A DNA stretch of 64,000 nt from CBDFLA01 sp965248915 (GTDB lineage Bacteria; Pseudomonadota; Alphaproteobacteria; M2410): positions 3,100,001 to 3,164,000 of the forward strand of contig OZ252216.1 in the NCBI GenBank assembly GCA_965248915.1. The letters run 5' to 3'. This document shows, piece by piece, positions 8,402-17,756 of this stretch. Under the pieces are notes generated by a model. That model searched no databases, had not been told where the DNA came from, and was given only the letters and a program-made list of their open reading frames with translations. Position numbers and translations under genes: made by a program. How positions within the stretch are numbered: position 1 is the stretch's first letter; the number at the start of each line of letters is the position of its first letter.

Positions 8402-9570
8402 CCAGGCCATCACAAGACCAAAGTGCGGGCTTTGGCATTTATGTCCACTGGCCATACTGTTCGGCTAAATGTCCCTACTGCGATTTCAATTCACATGTCG
8501 AGCGAAACGTCGATGAAGATGTTTTGGTTGAACATCTGTGTACAGAGCTTCAGTCCTTTAGCCATTGGCAAGACAAAAGGACAGTCGGGTCGATTTTCTT
8601 TGGCGGCGGCACGCCGTCCTTGATGAGTGAAGGGACAGTCGCTCAGGTGTTAGATCAAATCGCAGCACTCTTTCCCCTCGACCCAGAGATTGAAATCACC
8701 CTTGAGGCCAATCCAACAAGCGTTGAGGCGAAGAGATTTGCAGGCTTTGCCGCCGCTGGCGTCAACCGCGCCTCCGTTGGCATTCAGGCTCTAAATGACA
8801 ATGATCTCAAGAACTTAGGCAGGCTGCACGACGCGAAAGAAGCCTTAAACGCGCTCGAAATTGCGCGCACCCACTTCGCCCGCGTGTCCTTTGATCTGAT
8901 CTACGCCCGCTCCCGCCAGAGCCTCAAAGCTTGGGCTGAAGAATTGAAACAAGCGCTCACCTTCGCACCCGATCACCTCTCTTTGTATCAGCTCACCATT
9001 GAGCAAGGCACACCGTTCGCAGCACTTGCCGCACGAGGCGCGCTCGATCTACCGGATGAAGATCTCGCCGCTGACATGTTTGCCATGACCAATGATCTTT
9101 GCGCTGCGGCAGGGCTTCACCCATACGAGATTTCGAACTATGCGAAGGCAGGGTCAGAGTGCCGTCACAACCTTACCTATTGGCGATATGGAGACTATAT
9201 CGGTGTGGGCCCTGGCGCCCATGGGCGCTTAACTCACGAGGGCGAAAGGTGGGCTACCTATTGTCTGCCTGACCCGAGGTCGTGGGCGCAAGCGATCGAG
9301 CGAGACGGCAACGCATTGTCATCGCGTACAGTGCTTTCAGAGCGAGAGCAGGGTGAAGAGATGTTACTCATGGGGCTTCGACTCTCGGAAGGTGTGGATG
9401 TTGAACGGTTAGAAAAAATCTCAAACCTAGAACTAAGACCGGGCGCGCTGGCGCCCTTTAAGGATGGGGGTTTTGTGACCCTGGAAAACAAGCGACTGCG
9501 CGCGACAATGAAGGGTCGCAATGTCCTCAATCGATTGATCTCAGAAATCATTGAAACGGCGCAAGTCTAA
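8398..9570 (+). CDS. hemW: Heme chaperone HemW (radical SAM, HemN-like)
   Basis: Radical-SAM protein related to coproporphyrinogen III dehydrogenase and thought to insert heme into target proteins. The iron-sulfur motif C21-x3-C25-x2-C28 (YCSAKCPYCDF) is followed by FFGGGTPSLM, RASVGIQALND, SFDLIYARSRQS and HLSLYQLTIEQGTPF, all diagnostic of HemW. I place the start at the GTG whose last two bases are part of the rdgB stop (GTGA, 4-base overlap), giving 390 residues. A GTG at 8371 is an alternative. True oxygen-independent HemN is longer, so HemW is the better name. Confidence 0.93.
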   Translation: MTRPSQDQSAGFGIYVHWPYCSAKCPYCDFNSHVERNVDEDVLVEHLCTELQSFSHWQDKRTVGSIFFGGGTPSLMSEGTVAQVLDQIAALFPLDPEIEITLEANPTSVEAKRFAGFAAAGVNRASVGIQALNDNDLKNLGRLHDAKEALNALEIARTHFARVSFDLIYARSRQSLKAWAEELKQALTFAPDHLSLYQLTIEQGTPFAALAARGALDLPDEDLAADMFAMTNDLCAAAGLHPYEISNYAKAGSECRHNLTYWRYGDYIGVGPGAHGRLTHEGERWATYCLPDPRSWAQAIERDGNALSSRTVLSEREQGEEMLLMGLRLSEGVDVERLEKISNLELRPGALAPFKDGGFVTLENKRLRATMKGRNVLNRLISEIIETAQV

Positions 9571-9582
9571 CGACACAGTGAG

Positions 9583-10272
9583 CTAAACCGTTGGTGGAGA
9601 AGGTTTTTCTGGCCCTGCCTGAGGCTTCGGCCCGGGCTTTTTCTTGCGCAATTCGCGCCCAGTAATTTCTTCAAGCTGTTTCAGGAACTTCTTGGACCCA
9701 AGGGGCCGCCCAGTTCTTTCGTGCGCCCGAAAGGCCTCCAGCCTCTTGTCGGAAAGACCCTCTTTGAGGAAGCCCCGCCAATCTGGAAACCTCTTGAGCA
9801 AGGTGTCGACCGAAACAAAGCCGTCATCCTCTCCCAGTAAATGGGCCTGGGCGCTTGACCACTTCCAGTCCTTGGCGCGTCGCGCCAGGTCGGCACGAAC
9901 CGGATTCAACTCAACATATCGTGCCGCCGCGCCGAGGTGCTTTTCTTCCAAAGGGTAAGAGGCAAATCGGCCTTGCCAAAGAAACCCTTTCCACCCCTCA
10001 CGCATGTTCACATGTCTCGTATAGCGCCGATGCGCTTCTCCCAGCGCCCGGTGCAGACCGTCTTCTGTTGAAGGCTGAAGTAAGAGGTGCACATGATTGG
10101 GCATCAAGCAATAGGCCAGCACGTCCACATGGGCTTCGCGGCAGGCCATCCCAACAAGGTCTTTATACAGACGATAGTCGCTTCCTTTGAAGAAAACATC
10201 TTGCCGTCGATTGCCTCTTTGGGTAACCAAATGCGGAGTGTCGGGGATAACAATGCGTGCAAATCTTGCCAT
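9583..10272 (-). CDS. REP-associated tyrosine transposase (RAYT, IS200-like Y1 family)
   Basis: Single-strand endonuclease-like transposase of 229 residues. The HUH motif is H60-V-H62 in LMPNHVHLLLQP; the probable catalytic tyrosine is Y119 in RYVELNPVRADLA. The opening (MARFARIVIPDTPHLVTQRGNR) and the basic C-terminal tail (GRELRKKKPGPKPQ) are standard for this group. Such genes are usually single-copy and domesticated, and are linked to REP-type palindromes rather than moving themselves. I found no obvious inverted repeats at its borders. The ATG at 10272 is taken; a TTG two codons earlier is possible. It sits beside a decayed SDR gene. Confidence 0.9.
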   Translation of the reverse strand: MARFARIVIPDTPHLVTQRGNRRQDVFFKGSDYRLYKDLVGMACREAHVDVLAYCLMPNHVHLLLQPSTEDGLHRALGEAHRRYTRHVNMREGWKGFLWQGRFASYPLEEKHLGAAARYVELNPVRADLARRAKDWKWSSAQAHLLGEDDGFVSVDTLLKRFPDWRGFLKEGLSDKRLEAFRAHERTGRPLGSKKFLKQLEEITGRELRKKKPGPKPQAGPEKPSPPTV

Positions 10273-10452
10273 AGGCAAAGAGTGACGGATGCATGGGTCA
10301 ACGTCAATGGTATATAGGTATAATGTCCCCGGATAAATGAGGGCTGGGGATAAGTTGTTTTACGCAGCAATGCACATTGGATGTTGCAAAGCTCGACCTG
10401 CAATCGAGCAGAATCTAAGCTCTGTTCAAATGGGCGATTGCGGAGGAAACCG

Positions 10453-10709
10453 ATGGGTGTTTTTGTTGTTACCGGCGGGGCATCAGGCATCCGAGCGGCC
10501 ACCGCCGCGCGGCTTCGTGGAAACGGTCATGAAGTCATCACCGCGGGCCTAGTCCAAAGGACGATCACCGCCGATCCTGCCACAGAGAAGGCTCTCGTAC
10601 TACGGCCGTCGCGTGCTTTCTCTTAGGCGACGACGCTCGGTACGTTTGCGGCGCCGTCCTCTTTGTCGACGGCGGCCACGACGCCATGTTTCGGCCAAAC
10701 GACTTTTGA
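10453..10709 (+). pseudogene. Remnant of a short-chain dehydrogenase/reductase, middle deleted
   Basis: The 5' piece starts at an ATG with a perfect GGAGG (10442-10446). It reads MGVFVVTGGASGIRAATAAR, the NAD-binding start of an SDR, with the second glycine of GxxxGxG changed to R. After about residue 32 the similarity stops and the frame ends at 10626. In another frame, 10605-10709 encodes FLLGDDARYVCGAVLFVDGG followed by HDAMFRPNDF and a stop, the typical SDR C-terminus as in 3-alpha-hydroxysteroid dehydrogenase-like enzymes. About 500 bases of the middle are missing compared with a usual ~250-residue SDR. A functional product is very unlikely. Confidence 0.82.
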
Positions 10710-10714
10710 AGGTC

Positions 10715-12139
10715 TTAGTACCCGATACCTTCTACGTCGGTGGTCGTGTCTGTGCTGGATTGCGGTTCGAACTGAGGCATCATATCGAGAGACTGGAAGG
10801 TCGTCGGTGCTGGACTAATGACCTCAAGCCCGTCTGGCAGTACCTGCACAACAGCAAGGCCCCGCTCGGCGCTCCCATCTGACAGGAACCGGAAGATCCC
10901 GTCGATACCGGCAAACCCGTTTGCATTGCCAATGGTCTCAAAACTATAACGCTGACCTTCAGGCAGACGCGAAAGCGAGCTGACAAGAGCCACCGCGTCG
11001 AAAGCGAGGCTTGAAATGCGAGGTGCCGGTGATCCGAAAGCATCGGCGTATCGCTTGTCGTAAGCGCCGCGCATCTTTGGCTCAGGTGCCGCGTACCAGC
11101 CACCCACCAGGGAGGGTTCTTTGCCCAATGTGGCATCATCCCAAAGACCAGTGCCCATGAATTTGATCTGCCTCGGGTCCACATCAAAATAAGGCAGCAG
11201 GGGCGCCAGGCTGCGAAGCATGGTGCCGCCTTCCGGTAAGAGGACGGCCTGATAGGAAACCCCGCCCCAGGTTTCATTAGCAAACCCGCTATAGGGCACA
11301 GCATTGTCTTTGTTCAAAACCTCGCCTGTATCTGGATCGAAAACCTGATTGCCACCGCTGCCGGACGAGGGGTTTGAACTTCTTCGTCCGGACTTGCGTC
11401 GGTCATACTCGGCCACGATCCGGGCCGGCGCAAACATCTGTTCCGCATTGCGCGGGTAGGGCTGCATCTGAGTAATCCGCCCTCCGCGTCGGGTTACAGT
11501 CGTTTGAAAGGCTGATCGCACCCGGTCGCCATAAGCACTCATGGGCACGAGCGCCGCGAAGGCAAAATATCCTTCTGAAAGGGCGAATTCAGTGACCCGC
11601 TTCACTTCTTGTTCAGGTAAGAAGCTTAAGAGATAGACGCCGTTGCCAGCCACAGTGCGATCGGTGGAAAATGCGATCATGGGAACTCCGCGCTCGTGGG
11701 CGACGTTGCCAGCGGTTCGCACAGAGCCCGCAAAGAGTGGGCCGAGCAAAATCTCCGCCCCCTCTTCGATGGCTTCTTCAGCGGCTTTCTGGGCGCCAGT
11801 TGCCGTACCATAGGTGTCTTTGGGAATCAGCAAGACGTTGTCATTGCCGATCTCAAACAAGGCCAATTGAGCCGCGTTCAACATCGCTTCGCCGACAGAT
11901 TGAATGTTGGATTGCGAATTTGTGAGCGGCAGTAACAAGCCGACCCGCACCGGCTCGCGCCCGGCCATGTGCGGAACGGTGATCCGTTTCGACAGATCAA
12001 CAGGCGGCAGAACCTCAACGCCTGCCCGGTCAGACGGGGAAGGCCTCTGGGTGCGCTGGCTCGTGCCAGACGGCGTCCCACAAGAGGTGATCGTCATGGC
12101 GATCAAACTCGCGCTCGCGACAAATTTGGTTTTACTCAT
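10715..12139 (-). CDS. Penicillin-binding protein activator-like lipoprotein (LpoA-like, periplasmic-binding fold)
   Basis: Predicted outer-membrane-anchored lipoprotein of 474 residues. A short signal peptide ends in the lipobox ITSC (C20). The rest is a type I periplasmic-binding fold (PVRVGLLLPLTNSQSNIQSVG, EGAEILLGPLFAGSVRTAG, GVPMIAFSTDRTVAGNGVYL), as in LpoA and branched-chain amino-acid binding proteins. By family it would activate a peptidoglycan synthase from outside. A linker with serine and glycine runs (about 255-290) interrupts the fold. It is divergent from rsmI-yraN, a common alphaproteobacterial arrangement. The ATG at 12139 is chosen because it places the lipobox correctly; the frame remains open to 12223. 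Confidence 0.85.
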   Translation of the reverse strand: MSKTKFVASASLIAMTITSCGTPSGTSQRTQRPSPSDRAGVEVLPPVDLSKRITVPHMAGREPVRVGLLLPLTNSQSNIQSVGEAMLNAAQLALFEIGNDNVLLIPKDTYGTATGAQKAAEEAIEEGAEILLGPLFAGSVRTAGNVAHERGVPMIAFSTDRTVAGNGVYLLSFLPEQEVKRVTEFALSEGYFAFAALVPMSAYGDRVRSAFQTTVTRRGGRITQMQPYPRNAEQMFAPARIVAEYDRRKSGRRSSNPSSGSGGNQVFDPDTGEVLNKDNAVPYSGFANETWGGVSYQAVLLPEGGTMLRSLAPLLPYFDVDPRQIKFMGTGLWDDATLGKEPSLVGGWYAAPEPKMRGAYDKRYADAFGSPAPRISSLAFDAVALVSSLSRLPEGQRYSFETIGNANGFAGIDGIFRFLSDGSAERGLAVVQVLPDGLEVISPAPTTFQSLDMMPQFEPQSSTDTTTDVEGIGY

Positions 12140-12347
12140 TACTTTCTTGGCGTGATGAAACACATCATCCCCCTTCAACCCGCTTTTCAGTTGGGTTTGG
12201 AACTTTATCAATGCCCCAAACACCGCTAAACAATCCTAGACCAACAAGGGCGCGGAAATCCACCTTGAGCCTTCGATCCGGTCTTTTGCCAGGCCTTCCG
12301 CCCCTAATCCTCGCCCGGCGCGCCGTAGACTAACGGTGCTTGGGGCG

Positions 12348-13241
12348 ATGAACAACGGAATTGAGGCCATGGACCGCGCGCAAATCCTCCCAGCGATGAA
12401 CCCCGAACGGCCTGCTCCAGGCCTTTACATCGTTGCGACGCCCATCGGAAACGCTTCTGACATTACTTTGCGCGCCCTCGAGGTCTTAGCGACCTGTGAT
12501 GTGATCTACTGCGAGGATACGCGGGTCACATCAAAGCTTCTTTCAGTGTTCAGTATCAAGAAGCCGCTGGAGACATACCACGATCATAATGGGGCCAAAG
12601 TGCGACCGAAAATCATCGCTCGCTTGACCGAGGGGGAAGTTGTGGCGTTGGTGAGCGACGCCGGGACGCCGCTTGTTTCCGATCCTGGTTACCAATTGGT
12701 AAAGGAGGTCGCAGACCTTGGACTTGCGGTGACCACCCTTCCGGGACCTTCGGCGGTTATTGCCGGTCTGACCCTGTCGCGCCAACCAACAGACCGCTTT
12801 AGCTATTTTGGATTCTTGCCGGTCAAGAAGGGCGCGCGCAGAAGCGCGCTTTCTGAGGCCGCGTCTGTCCCCTCGACGCTCGTCTTCTATGAAACCGGGC
12901 CTCGCCTGACGGCAAGTCTCGCCGACATGGCCGACATGTTGGGCGATCGTGAAGCAACCGTGACCCGTGAACTGACCAAGAAGTTTGAAGAGGTCAGAAG
13001 CGAACGCTTGTCAACATTGGCCGCACACTATGACTCAAATGGCGCTCCAAAAGGTGAGATCGTGGTGATCGTGTCAGGTCCTGAAGAGAGGATTGCAAGT
13101 GATGACGATCTCCGCCGCATGCTGTCTGAGGAGCTGGTGACCTCTTCGCTAAAGGACGCCGTGGCCACAGTGACAGAGGTCAGCGGAGCGCCGCGTAAGA
13201 GGGTTTACGACCTGGCGCTGAAAACAAGAGACGAGACGTGA
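12348..13241 (+). CDS. rsmI: 16S rRNA (cytidine1402-2'-O)-methyltransferase RsmI
   Basis: SAM-dependent methylation of the ribose of C1402 in the 30S decoding centre. It shows the tetrapyrrole-methylase-like fold: LYIVATPIGNASDITLRALE, CEDTRVTSKLL, ALVSDAGTPLVSDPGYQLV, TLPGPSAVIAGL and FGFLPVKKGARRSAL, all RsmI hallmarks. Several in-frame starts exist: GTG 12336, ATG 12348 and ATG 12369. The last has GGAATTGAGG just upstream and is equally credible. The stop overlaps the yraN GTG by four bases. Confidence 0.95.
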   Translation: MNNGIEAMDRAQILPAMNPERPAPGLYIVATPIGNASDITLRALEVLATCDVIYCEDTRVTSKLLSVFSIKKPLETYHDHNGAKVRPKIIARLTEGEVVALVSDAGTPLVSDPGYQLVKEVADLGLAVTTLPGPSAVIAGLTLSRQPTDRFSYFGFLPVKKGARRSALSEAASVPSTLVFYETGPRLTASLADMADMLGDREATVTRELTKKFEEVRSERLSTLAAHYDSNGAPKGEIVVIVSGPEERIASDDDLRRMLSEELVTSSLKDAVATVTEVSGAPRKRVYDLALKTRDET

Positions 13242-13597
13242 ACACCGAGGATCGACAAAAGGCCTACCGCGCAGGACTTGGTGCTGAAACCATCACGGCC
13301 TTACTTCTTGGGCTGAAAGGCTACCGGATCATCGCACGTCGATATAAGTCGCCGGTCGGTGAGATTGATCTGATCGCCAGAAGGGGAAAGACCCTTGTCT
13401 TCATAGAAGTCAAAACCCGGTCTGCAGCAAAGAACATTGAGTACTCTATCTCGCCGCGACAGCAAGACAGGATCCGGCGCGCCGCATCGGCTTTTCTGGG
13501 ACAAAATCCGGCCTTGGCAGGTCTTGGGAGCCGTTTCGATGCAGTACTCATTGTCCCATGGCGATCGTTTCAGCATATAAAAGACGCTTGGCAATGA
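13238..13597 (+). CDS. yraN: YraN family protein (UPF0102, endonuclease-like fold)
   Basis: Small cytosolic protein of 119 residues with a Holliday-junction-resolvase-like (restriction-endonuclease) fold. The motif GEIDLIARRGKTLVFIEVKTR carries the D-x(n)-E-x-K pattern of that fold, and SPRQQDRIRRAASAFL follows as in UPF0102 proteins. It begins with a GTG overlapping the rsmI stop, indicating translational coupling. No precise function is established for the family. Confidence 0.92.
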   Translation: MNTEDRQKAYRAGLGAETITALLLGLKGYRIIARRYKSPVGEIDLIARRGKTLVFIEVKTRSAAKNIEYSISPRQQDRIRRAASAFLGQNPALAGLGSRFDAVLIVPWRSFQHIKDAWQ

Positions 13598-13688
13598 GCC
13601 AGTGGCGCCCTGGGGCTGATGTGCTATGAAGGCAACCGGGTTGTGTGATTCTAGACGTGGGGTTTTTTGTAAATTTCGGAGTTTTCTT

Positions 13689-14279
13689 ATGTCTATTGCC
13701 CGTCTTTCCATACTCATTCTCTCCCTCTTCACATTGACCGCGTGCGCGCCGGCTCTCATTGTTGCTGGCGCCGGCACCGTGGCCGTTGTTGCCCAGGAGC
13801 GTTCCGCCAGTGAGGCATTTGACGACGCCGCCTTACAAGTCGAGGTCAAGGGTCACCTTCTTGACGCTGATGAAGCGCTGTTCCGCAAAGTCAATGTGGA
13901 GGTTGTCGAGCGGCGCGTCATGTTGGTAGGCATCGTGCCGTCAGCCAACGACCGTGTTGATGCCGCCCGCGTCGCTTGGCAAACCGCCGGTGTGAGAGAA
14001 GTGATCAATGAGCTTCAGGTGAGTGACCAGGGGCGTCTCAAGAGCTTTGGCAGCGACGCATGGATTTCGACCCAGCTCAAAACCAAGTTGATTGGCGATG
14101 AGAAAGTGCGCCGTCTCAATTTCAACATCGAAACAGTTGCCGGAACCGTCTACGTTCTCGGGGTCGCCCGCAGTTCTTCTGAGCTACAGCGGGTTATTGG
14201 TCACGCCAAATCAATCGGTGGCGTCCGCGATGTTGTCACCCATGTAGAGGTGAGAGCAAGTCAGAGCCCAACGTTCTAG
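13689..14279 (+). CDS. BON-domain lipoprotein (DolP/OsmY-like)
   Basis: Predicted outer-membrane lipoprotein of 196 residues. The signal peptide ends in the lipobox LTAC with the acylated cysteine at residue 19. Two BON domains follow (roughly 45-110 and 120-190), marked by VEVVERRVMLVGIVPSANDR and FNIETVAGTVYVLGVARSS. By analogy with DolP it would bind anionic phospholipids and support envelope integrity. The ATG at 13689 is chosen because it puts the lipobox at the right distance; an upstream in-frame ATG at 13626 would bury it. Confidence 0.9.
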   Translation: MSIARLSILILSLFTLTACAPALIVAGAGTVAVVAQERSASEAFDDAALQVEVKGHLLDADEALFRKVNVEVVERRVMLVGIVPSANDRVDAARVAWQTAGVREVINELQVSDQGRLKSFGSDAWISTQLKTKLIGDEKVRRLNFNIETVAGTVYVLGVARSSSELQRVIGHAKSIGGVRDVVTHVEVRASQSPTF

Positions 14280-14312
14280 CGGGTCAGCCGTATACGGAGG
14301 AATGAGATCGCC

Positions 14313-15263
14313 ATGCCCCTAAGGGTCGCCATTCAAATGGATCCCATAGAGAGCGTCGACATCGACGCGGATTCGACCTTTGCGTTGGCGCTGGAGGCAA
14401 GTGCGCGTGGACATGAGATTTTCGATTACCAGCCACAACATCTCAGCCTCAAAGATGGTCTGGTAACCGCTAAAGCCCGGCCCATTAAGGTGCGCCGCGA
14501 AAAAGGCAATCACGTGAGCGCCGGTGAAGCGCGCACGTTGGACTTGACAGAGGTTGACGTTGTGTTGATGCGTCAAGATCCCCCTTTCGACATGGCCTAC
14601 ATCACGGCGACCCACATTCTAGAGCACATCCACCCGGAGACTTTGGTGGTCAACGATCCCATCGCGGTCCGCAATGCGCCAGAAAAACTCTTCGTCACCC
14701 ATTTTGAAGGGCTCCTGCCTCCGACCCTCATCAGTTCCGATATCGATGAGATCAAAGCCTTCCGCGCCGAGTTCCAAGACATTATTGTCAAACCGCTATA
14801 CGGCAATGGCGGCGCGGGGGTTTTCCGTCTGCGGCCCGACGATGAAAATTTCAATTCACTGCTGGAGATGTTTTCCGATTTTTACCGCGAGCCTGTCATT
14901 GCGCAGGCCTATGTGCCAGCGGTTCGAGAAGGCGACAAGCGTATCATCTTGGTTGACGGCGAACCCGTCGGGGCACTGAACCGCATCCCCCCTGAAGGGG
15001 AGAGCCGGTCGAATCTCCATATCGGTGGGCGCGCTGAGGCCGTTGGTCTGTCGGCCCGCGACCGCGAGATTTGCGAAGCCATAGGACCGTCGCTTAAGTC
15101 CCAAGGCCTTATCTTTGTTGGGATCGATATCATCGGCGACTATCTAACCGAGATCAATGTGACCTCGCCCACCGGCATTCAAGAAATCAAACGCTTTGGC
15201 GGTGCTGACATTGCTGCCCTTATCTTTGATGCCATCGAAAAACGAATTGCCAAGGCGTCTTAG
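14313..15263 (+). CDS. gshB: Glutathione synthetase
   Basis: ATP-dependent ligation of gamma-glutamylcysteine with glycine, the last step of glutathione synthesis. The 316-residue length is typical. Visible features are MPLRVAIQMDPIESVDIDAD, the ATP-grasp elements IIVKPLYGNGGAGVFRL, the loop GALNRIPPEGESRSNLHIGG, and the terminal GIDIIGDYLTEINVTSPTGI with metal-binding residues. A GGAGG lies 12 bases upstream of the ATG. The last bases overlap the stop of the convergent ydcF-like gene by three. Confidence 0.97.
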   Translation: MPLRVAIQMDPIESVDIDADSTFALALEASARGHEIFDYQPQHLSLKDGLVTAKARPIKVRREKGNHVSAGEARTLDLTEVDVVLMRQDPPFDMAYITATHILEHIHPETLVVNDPIAVRNAPEKLFVTHFEGLLPPTLISSDIDEIKAFRAEFQDIIVKPLYGNGGAGVFRLRPDDENFNSLLEMFSDFYREPVIAQAYVPAVREGDKRIILVDGEPVGALNRIPPEGESRSNLHIGGRAEAVGLSARDREICEAIGPSLKSQGLIFVGIDIIGDYLTEINVTSPTGIQEIKRFGGADIAALIFDAIEKRIAKAS

Positions 15264-16000
15264 CCGCGCAGCCAATACCAAACCCGCCCCAACATTTCAT
15301 GACAGGCAAAATAGCTTCGCTGCATAGATTGGCCTTGCGGTAAAACTGCGCCGAAGGTCAACCTAATAGGTTTCTCAAGGCCTGTTGGTCCTTGCACGAC
15401 CTTCAATCCGCGTCGCTCAAAGGCTGCTTTAGCCCGGGGCATATGCCATCCATGCGTCACCAAGACGATGGTATCGATGCCCTCTGCTTGGAGCATTCGG
15501 GAGGAATAGGTGGCGTTTTTACGGGTAATGGTGGAGCGTCGTTCTACCCACCTCGCTTCCACACCGAACGAATCTTTCAGCGCGCTCTGCATGAGATCCG
15601 CGGTGACAATGCCCGAGCCGCTCCAGGGACCTCCTGACACGAGGATAGGCAAATTGGTTTCCCGGTGAAGATAAGCCCCATAACGAAGCCGTTCGAAGGT
15701 CAAGGCGTCAACAACCGAACGGCCATCAAAGTCCTTGGCTTTTGGGCGAATGCCAGCAGCCAGAACAACGATAGCACCGGCTTCACCAGGCTCGTCGAAG
15801 GGCTCAACGCTCATCTCCGTGATCCAGATGAGGCCATTGCTGAAGAACGGGGTTGAAAAGAGGTACAGGCCCACGGCTGCTGTGACCGCCACACCTTTGC
15901 CGATTTGCCGCAATTGAATGCGCCAAAGAACGAAACCCAGTGCCAAGCCCACGAAAAATACACCGGGCGGCAAGATCAGCTGTTTGAGAAGGGCGTACAT
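15260..16000 (-). CDS. YdcF family membrane protein (DUF218)
   Basis: Inner-membrane protein of 246 residues with two N-terminal transmembrane helices (about 5-25 and 33-55) and a DUF218/YdcF domain. The domain shows AIVVLAAGIRP, LPILVSGG, STITRKNATYSSRMLQ and TIVLVTHGWHMPRAKAAFERRG. Family members are linked to envelope biogenesis (ElyC, SanA), but the reaction is not defined. The ATG at 16000 is chosen because the upstream extension (to 16387) antisenses comM and reads as nonsense. It is divergent from comM. Confidence 0.9.
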   Translation of the reverse strand: MYALLKQLILPPGVFFVGLALGFVLWRIQLRQIGKGVAVTAAVGLYLFSTPFFSNGLIWITEMSVEPFDEPGEAGAIVVLAAGIRPKAKDFDGRSVVDALTFERLRYGAYLHRETNLPILVSGGPWSGSGIVTADLMQSALKDSFGVEARWVERRSTITRKNATYSSRMLQAEGIDTIVLVTHGWHMPRAKAAFERRGLKVVQGPTGLEKPIRLTFGAVLPQGQSMQRSYFACHEMLGRVWYWLRG

Positions 16001-16145
16001 CGTTCGTCTTTGGCTCCGCGCAATATCAAGGGCAAACAAAGAAAAGCCTAAGAGGGAAAGGGTAAAAGAACAAGAACCTCCTCCGGTCATAGGCGTACAG
16101 GGGGCGGAATCACTTGTGTTAGTTGAGCGCGGAATGTAAGTACAA

Positions 16146-17708
16146 TTGAACACACGCCTAAGCAGCACCGCGAGACCTATTTTGACCGTTGCCCATGTCC
16201 ATACCGTCGCTTTTGTTGGCATTGAGGCCCGTGATGTGGATGTGCAAGTGCAAATGGGCGCAGGCGGATTGCCCGCCTTTAACATCGTTGGCTTGCCGGA
16301 TAAGGCGGTGGCCGAAAGTAAGGAGCGAGTGCGCTCGGCCTTGTCGGCCATAGGCTTGGCGCTCCCACCCCAGCGCATCACGATCAACCTTGCGCCCGCC
16401 GACCTGCCGAAAGAAGGCTCTCATTTTGACTTGCCGATCGCGCTTGGTCTCTTGGTGGCAATGGGTGTTGTGCCCGCCGACGTGATGGCAGAGTTTACCG
16501 CCGTCGGCGAGCTTGCCTTAGATGGCGCTCTTGCGCCTGTAGCAGGCGTTCTCAACGCGGGCCTCTCTGCAAGTAGTTCGGACAGAGGCCTCATTTGTCC
16601 CGCCGCTTGCGGACCAGAAGCCGCATGGGCCGGAGGAATTCGTGTCTTAGCTCCAAAGACGCTCATTGCACTGATCAATCATTTCAAGGGGACACAAGTT
16701 CTCTCGCCACCCGAACCGATCCTGCCGACGGAAGACACGGCCTTTCCCGACATGAAAGACATCAAAGGGCAAGAGAGCGCCAAACGCGCGCTCGAAGTCG
16801 CAGCAGCCGGTGGGCACAATATGGCGATGATCGGCCCCCCCGGATCTGGTAAGTCTATGCTGGCTTCGAGACTGCCGGGGATCTTGCCGCCAATGGATGC
16901 GAGAGAGGCTTTGGAAGTCTCAATGATCGCCTCCCTCGCTGGAAATCTAGCTGAAGGCGTCATTTCACGCCGTCGACCTTACCGCGCGCCGCACCACTCG
17001 GCCTCCATGGCGGCCCTGGTTGGCGGAGGCCAGCGAGCGAAGCCGGGCGAGGTTTCCCTGGCCCACATGGGCGTCTTGTTCCTAGATGAATTGCCCGAGT
17101 TTTCGCGCCAGGTCTTAGATTCCCTGCGACAGCCATTGGAAACTGGTGAGACCATGGTCGCGCGCGCCAACGCTCATGTGCGCTATCCATCCAGAGTACA
17201 GCTCATCGCGGCCATGAACCCATGTCGCTGCGGATATTTGAGCGATCCTGCGCAAGCTTGCGGTCGCGCGCCAAAATGCGCCCAAGATTATCTGTCACGA
17301 TTGTCGGGCCCGCTCATCGACCGCATCGACATTCACATCGAGGTTCCACCAGTCTCAGCAGCTGACCTCACCTTGCCACCGGCAGCGGAAGGGTCAAAAG
17401 AAATCGCGGACCGCATTGCTGCCGCGCGCAGCACACAGCGGGCGCGATATGATGAATTCACAGATGGCCCAGTCGTGCGCACCAACGCGGAAGCCGATGG
17501 AGAGATTTTGGAGCGCGTGGCCGGACCTGATGAAGCCGGCCGCAAGCTGCTAACCCAAGCGATCGACAAAATGCGACTAACCGCGCGCGGTTATCACCGC
17601 GTGTTGCGGGTCTCGCGCACCCTGGCCGATCTCTCTGGCGCCGAGAGTGTTTCGCGAACCCACATCGCTGAAGCCCTGTCTTACCGAAGATCTCCACTCA
17701 TGAGTTGA
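16146..17708 (+). CDS. comM: YifB/ComM-type Mg-chelatase-like AAA+ ATPase
   Basis: AAA+ helicase-like ATPase of 520 residues; ComM promotes branch migration during natural transformation. The N-terminal ChlI-like domain (VAFVGIEARDVDVQVQMGAG, FNIVGLPDKAVAESKERVR) is followed by Walker A GPPGSGKS (230-237), Walker B VLFLDELPEF and the C-terminal domain (KMRLTARGYHRVLRVSRTLADL). A zinc-like cysteine cluster CRCGYLSDPAQACGRAPKC is present. The start is uncertain: TTG at 16146 or TTG at 16182, the latter closer to the normal family N-terminus. The gene is widespread even where transformation has not been shown. Confidence 0.93.
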   Translation: MNTRLSSTARPILTVAHVHTVAFVGIEARDVDVQVQMGAGGLPAFNIVGLPDKAVAESKERVRSALSAIGLALPPQRITINLAPADLPKEGSHFDLPIALGLLVAMGVVPADVMAEFTAVGELALDGALAPVAGVLNAGLSASSSDRGLICPAACGPEAAWAGGIRVLAPKTLIALINHFKGTQVLSPPEPILPTEDTAFPDMKDIKGQESAKRALEVAAAGGHNMAMIGPPGSGKSMLASRLPGILPPMDAREALEVSMIASLAGNLAEGVISRRRPYRAPHHSASMAALVGGGQRAKPGEVSLAHMGVLFLDELPEFSRQVLDSLRQPLETGETMVARANAHVRYPSRVQLIAAMNPCRCGYLSDPAQACGRAPKCAQDYLSRLSGPLIDRIDIHIEVPPVSAADLTLPPAAEGSKEIADRIAAARSTQRARYDEFTDGPVVRTNAEADGEILERVAGPDEAGRKLLTQAIDKMRLTARGYHRVLRVSRTLADLSGAESVSRTHIAEALSYRRSPLMS

Positions 17709-17756
17709 CCTTGTCCTTGCCAATTGCTCTTGTGGCATGAAGGCAAGGAAGCTTAG

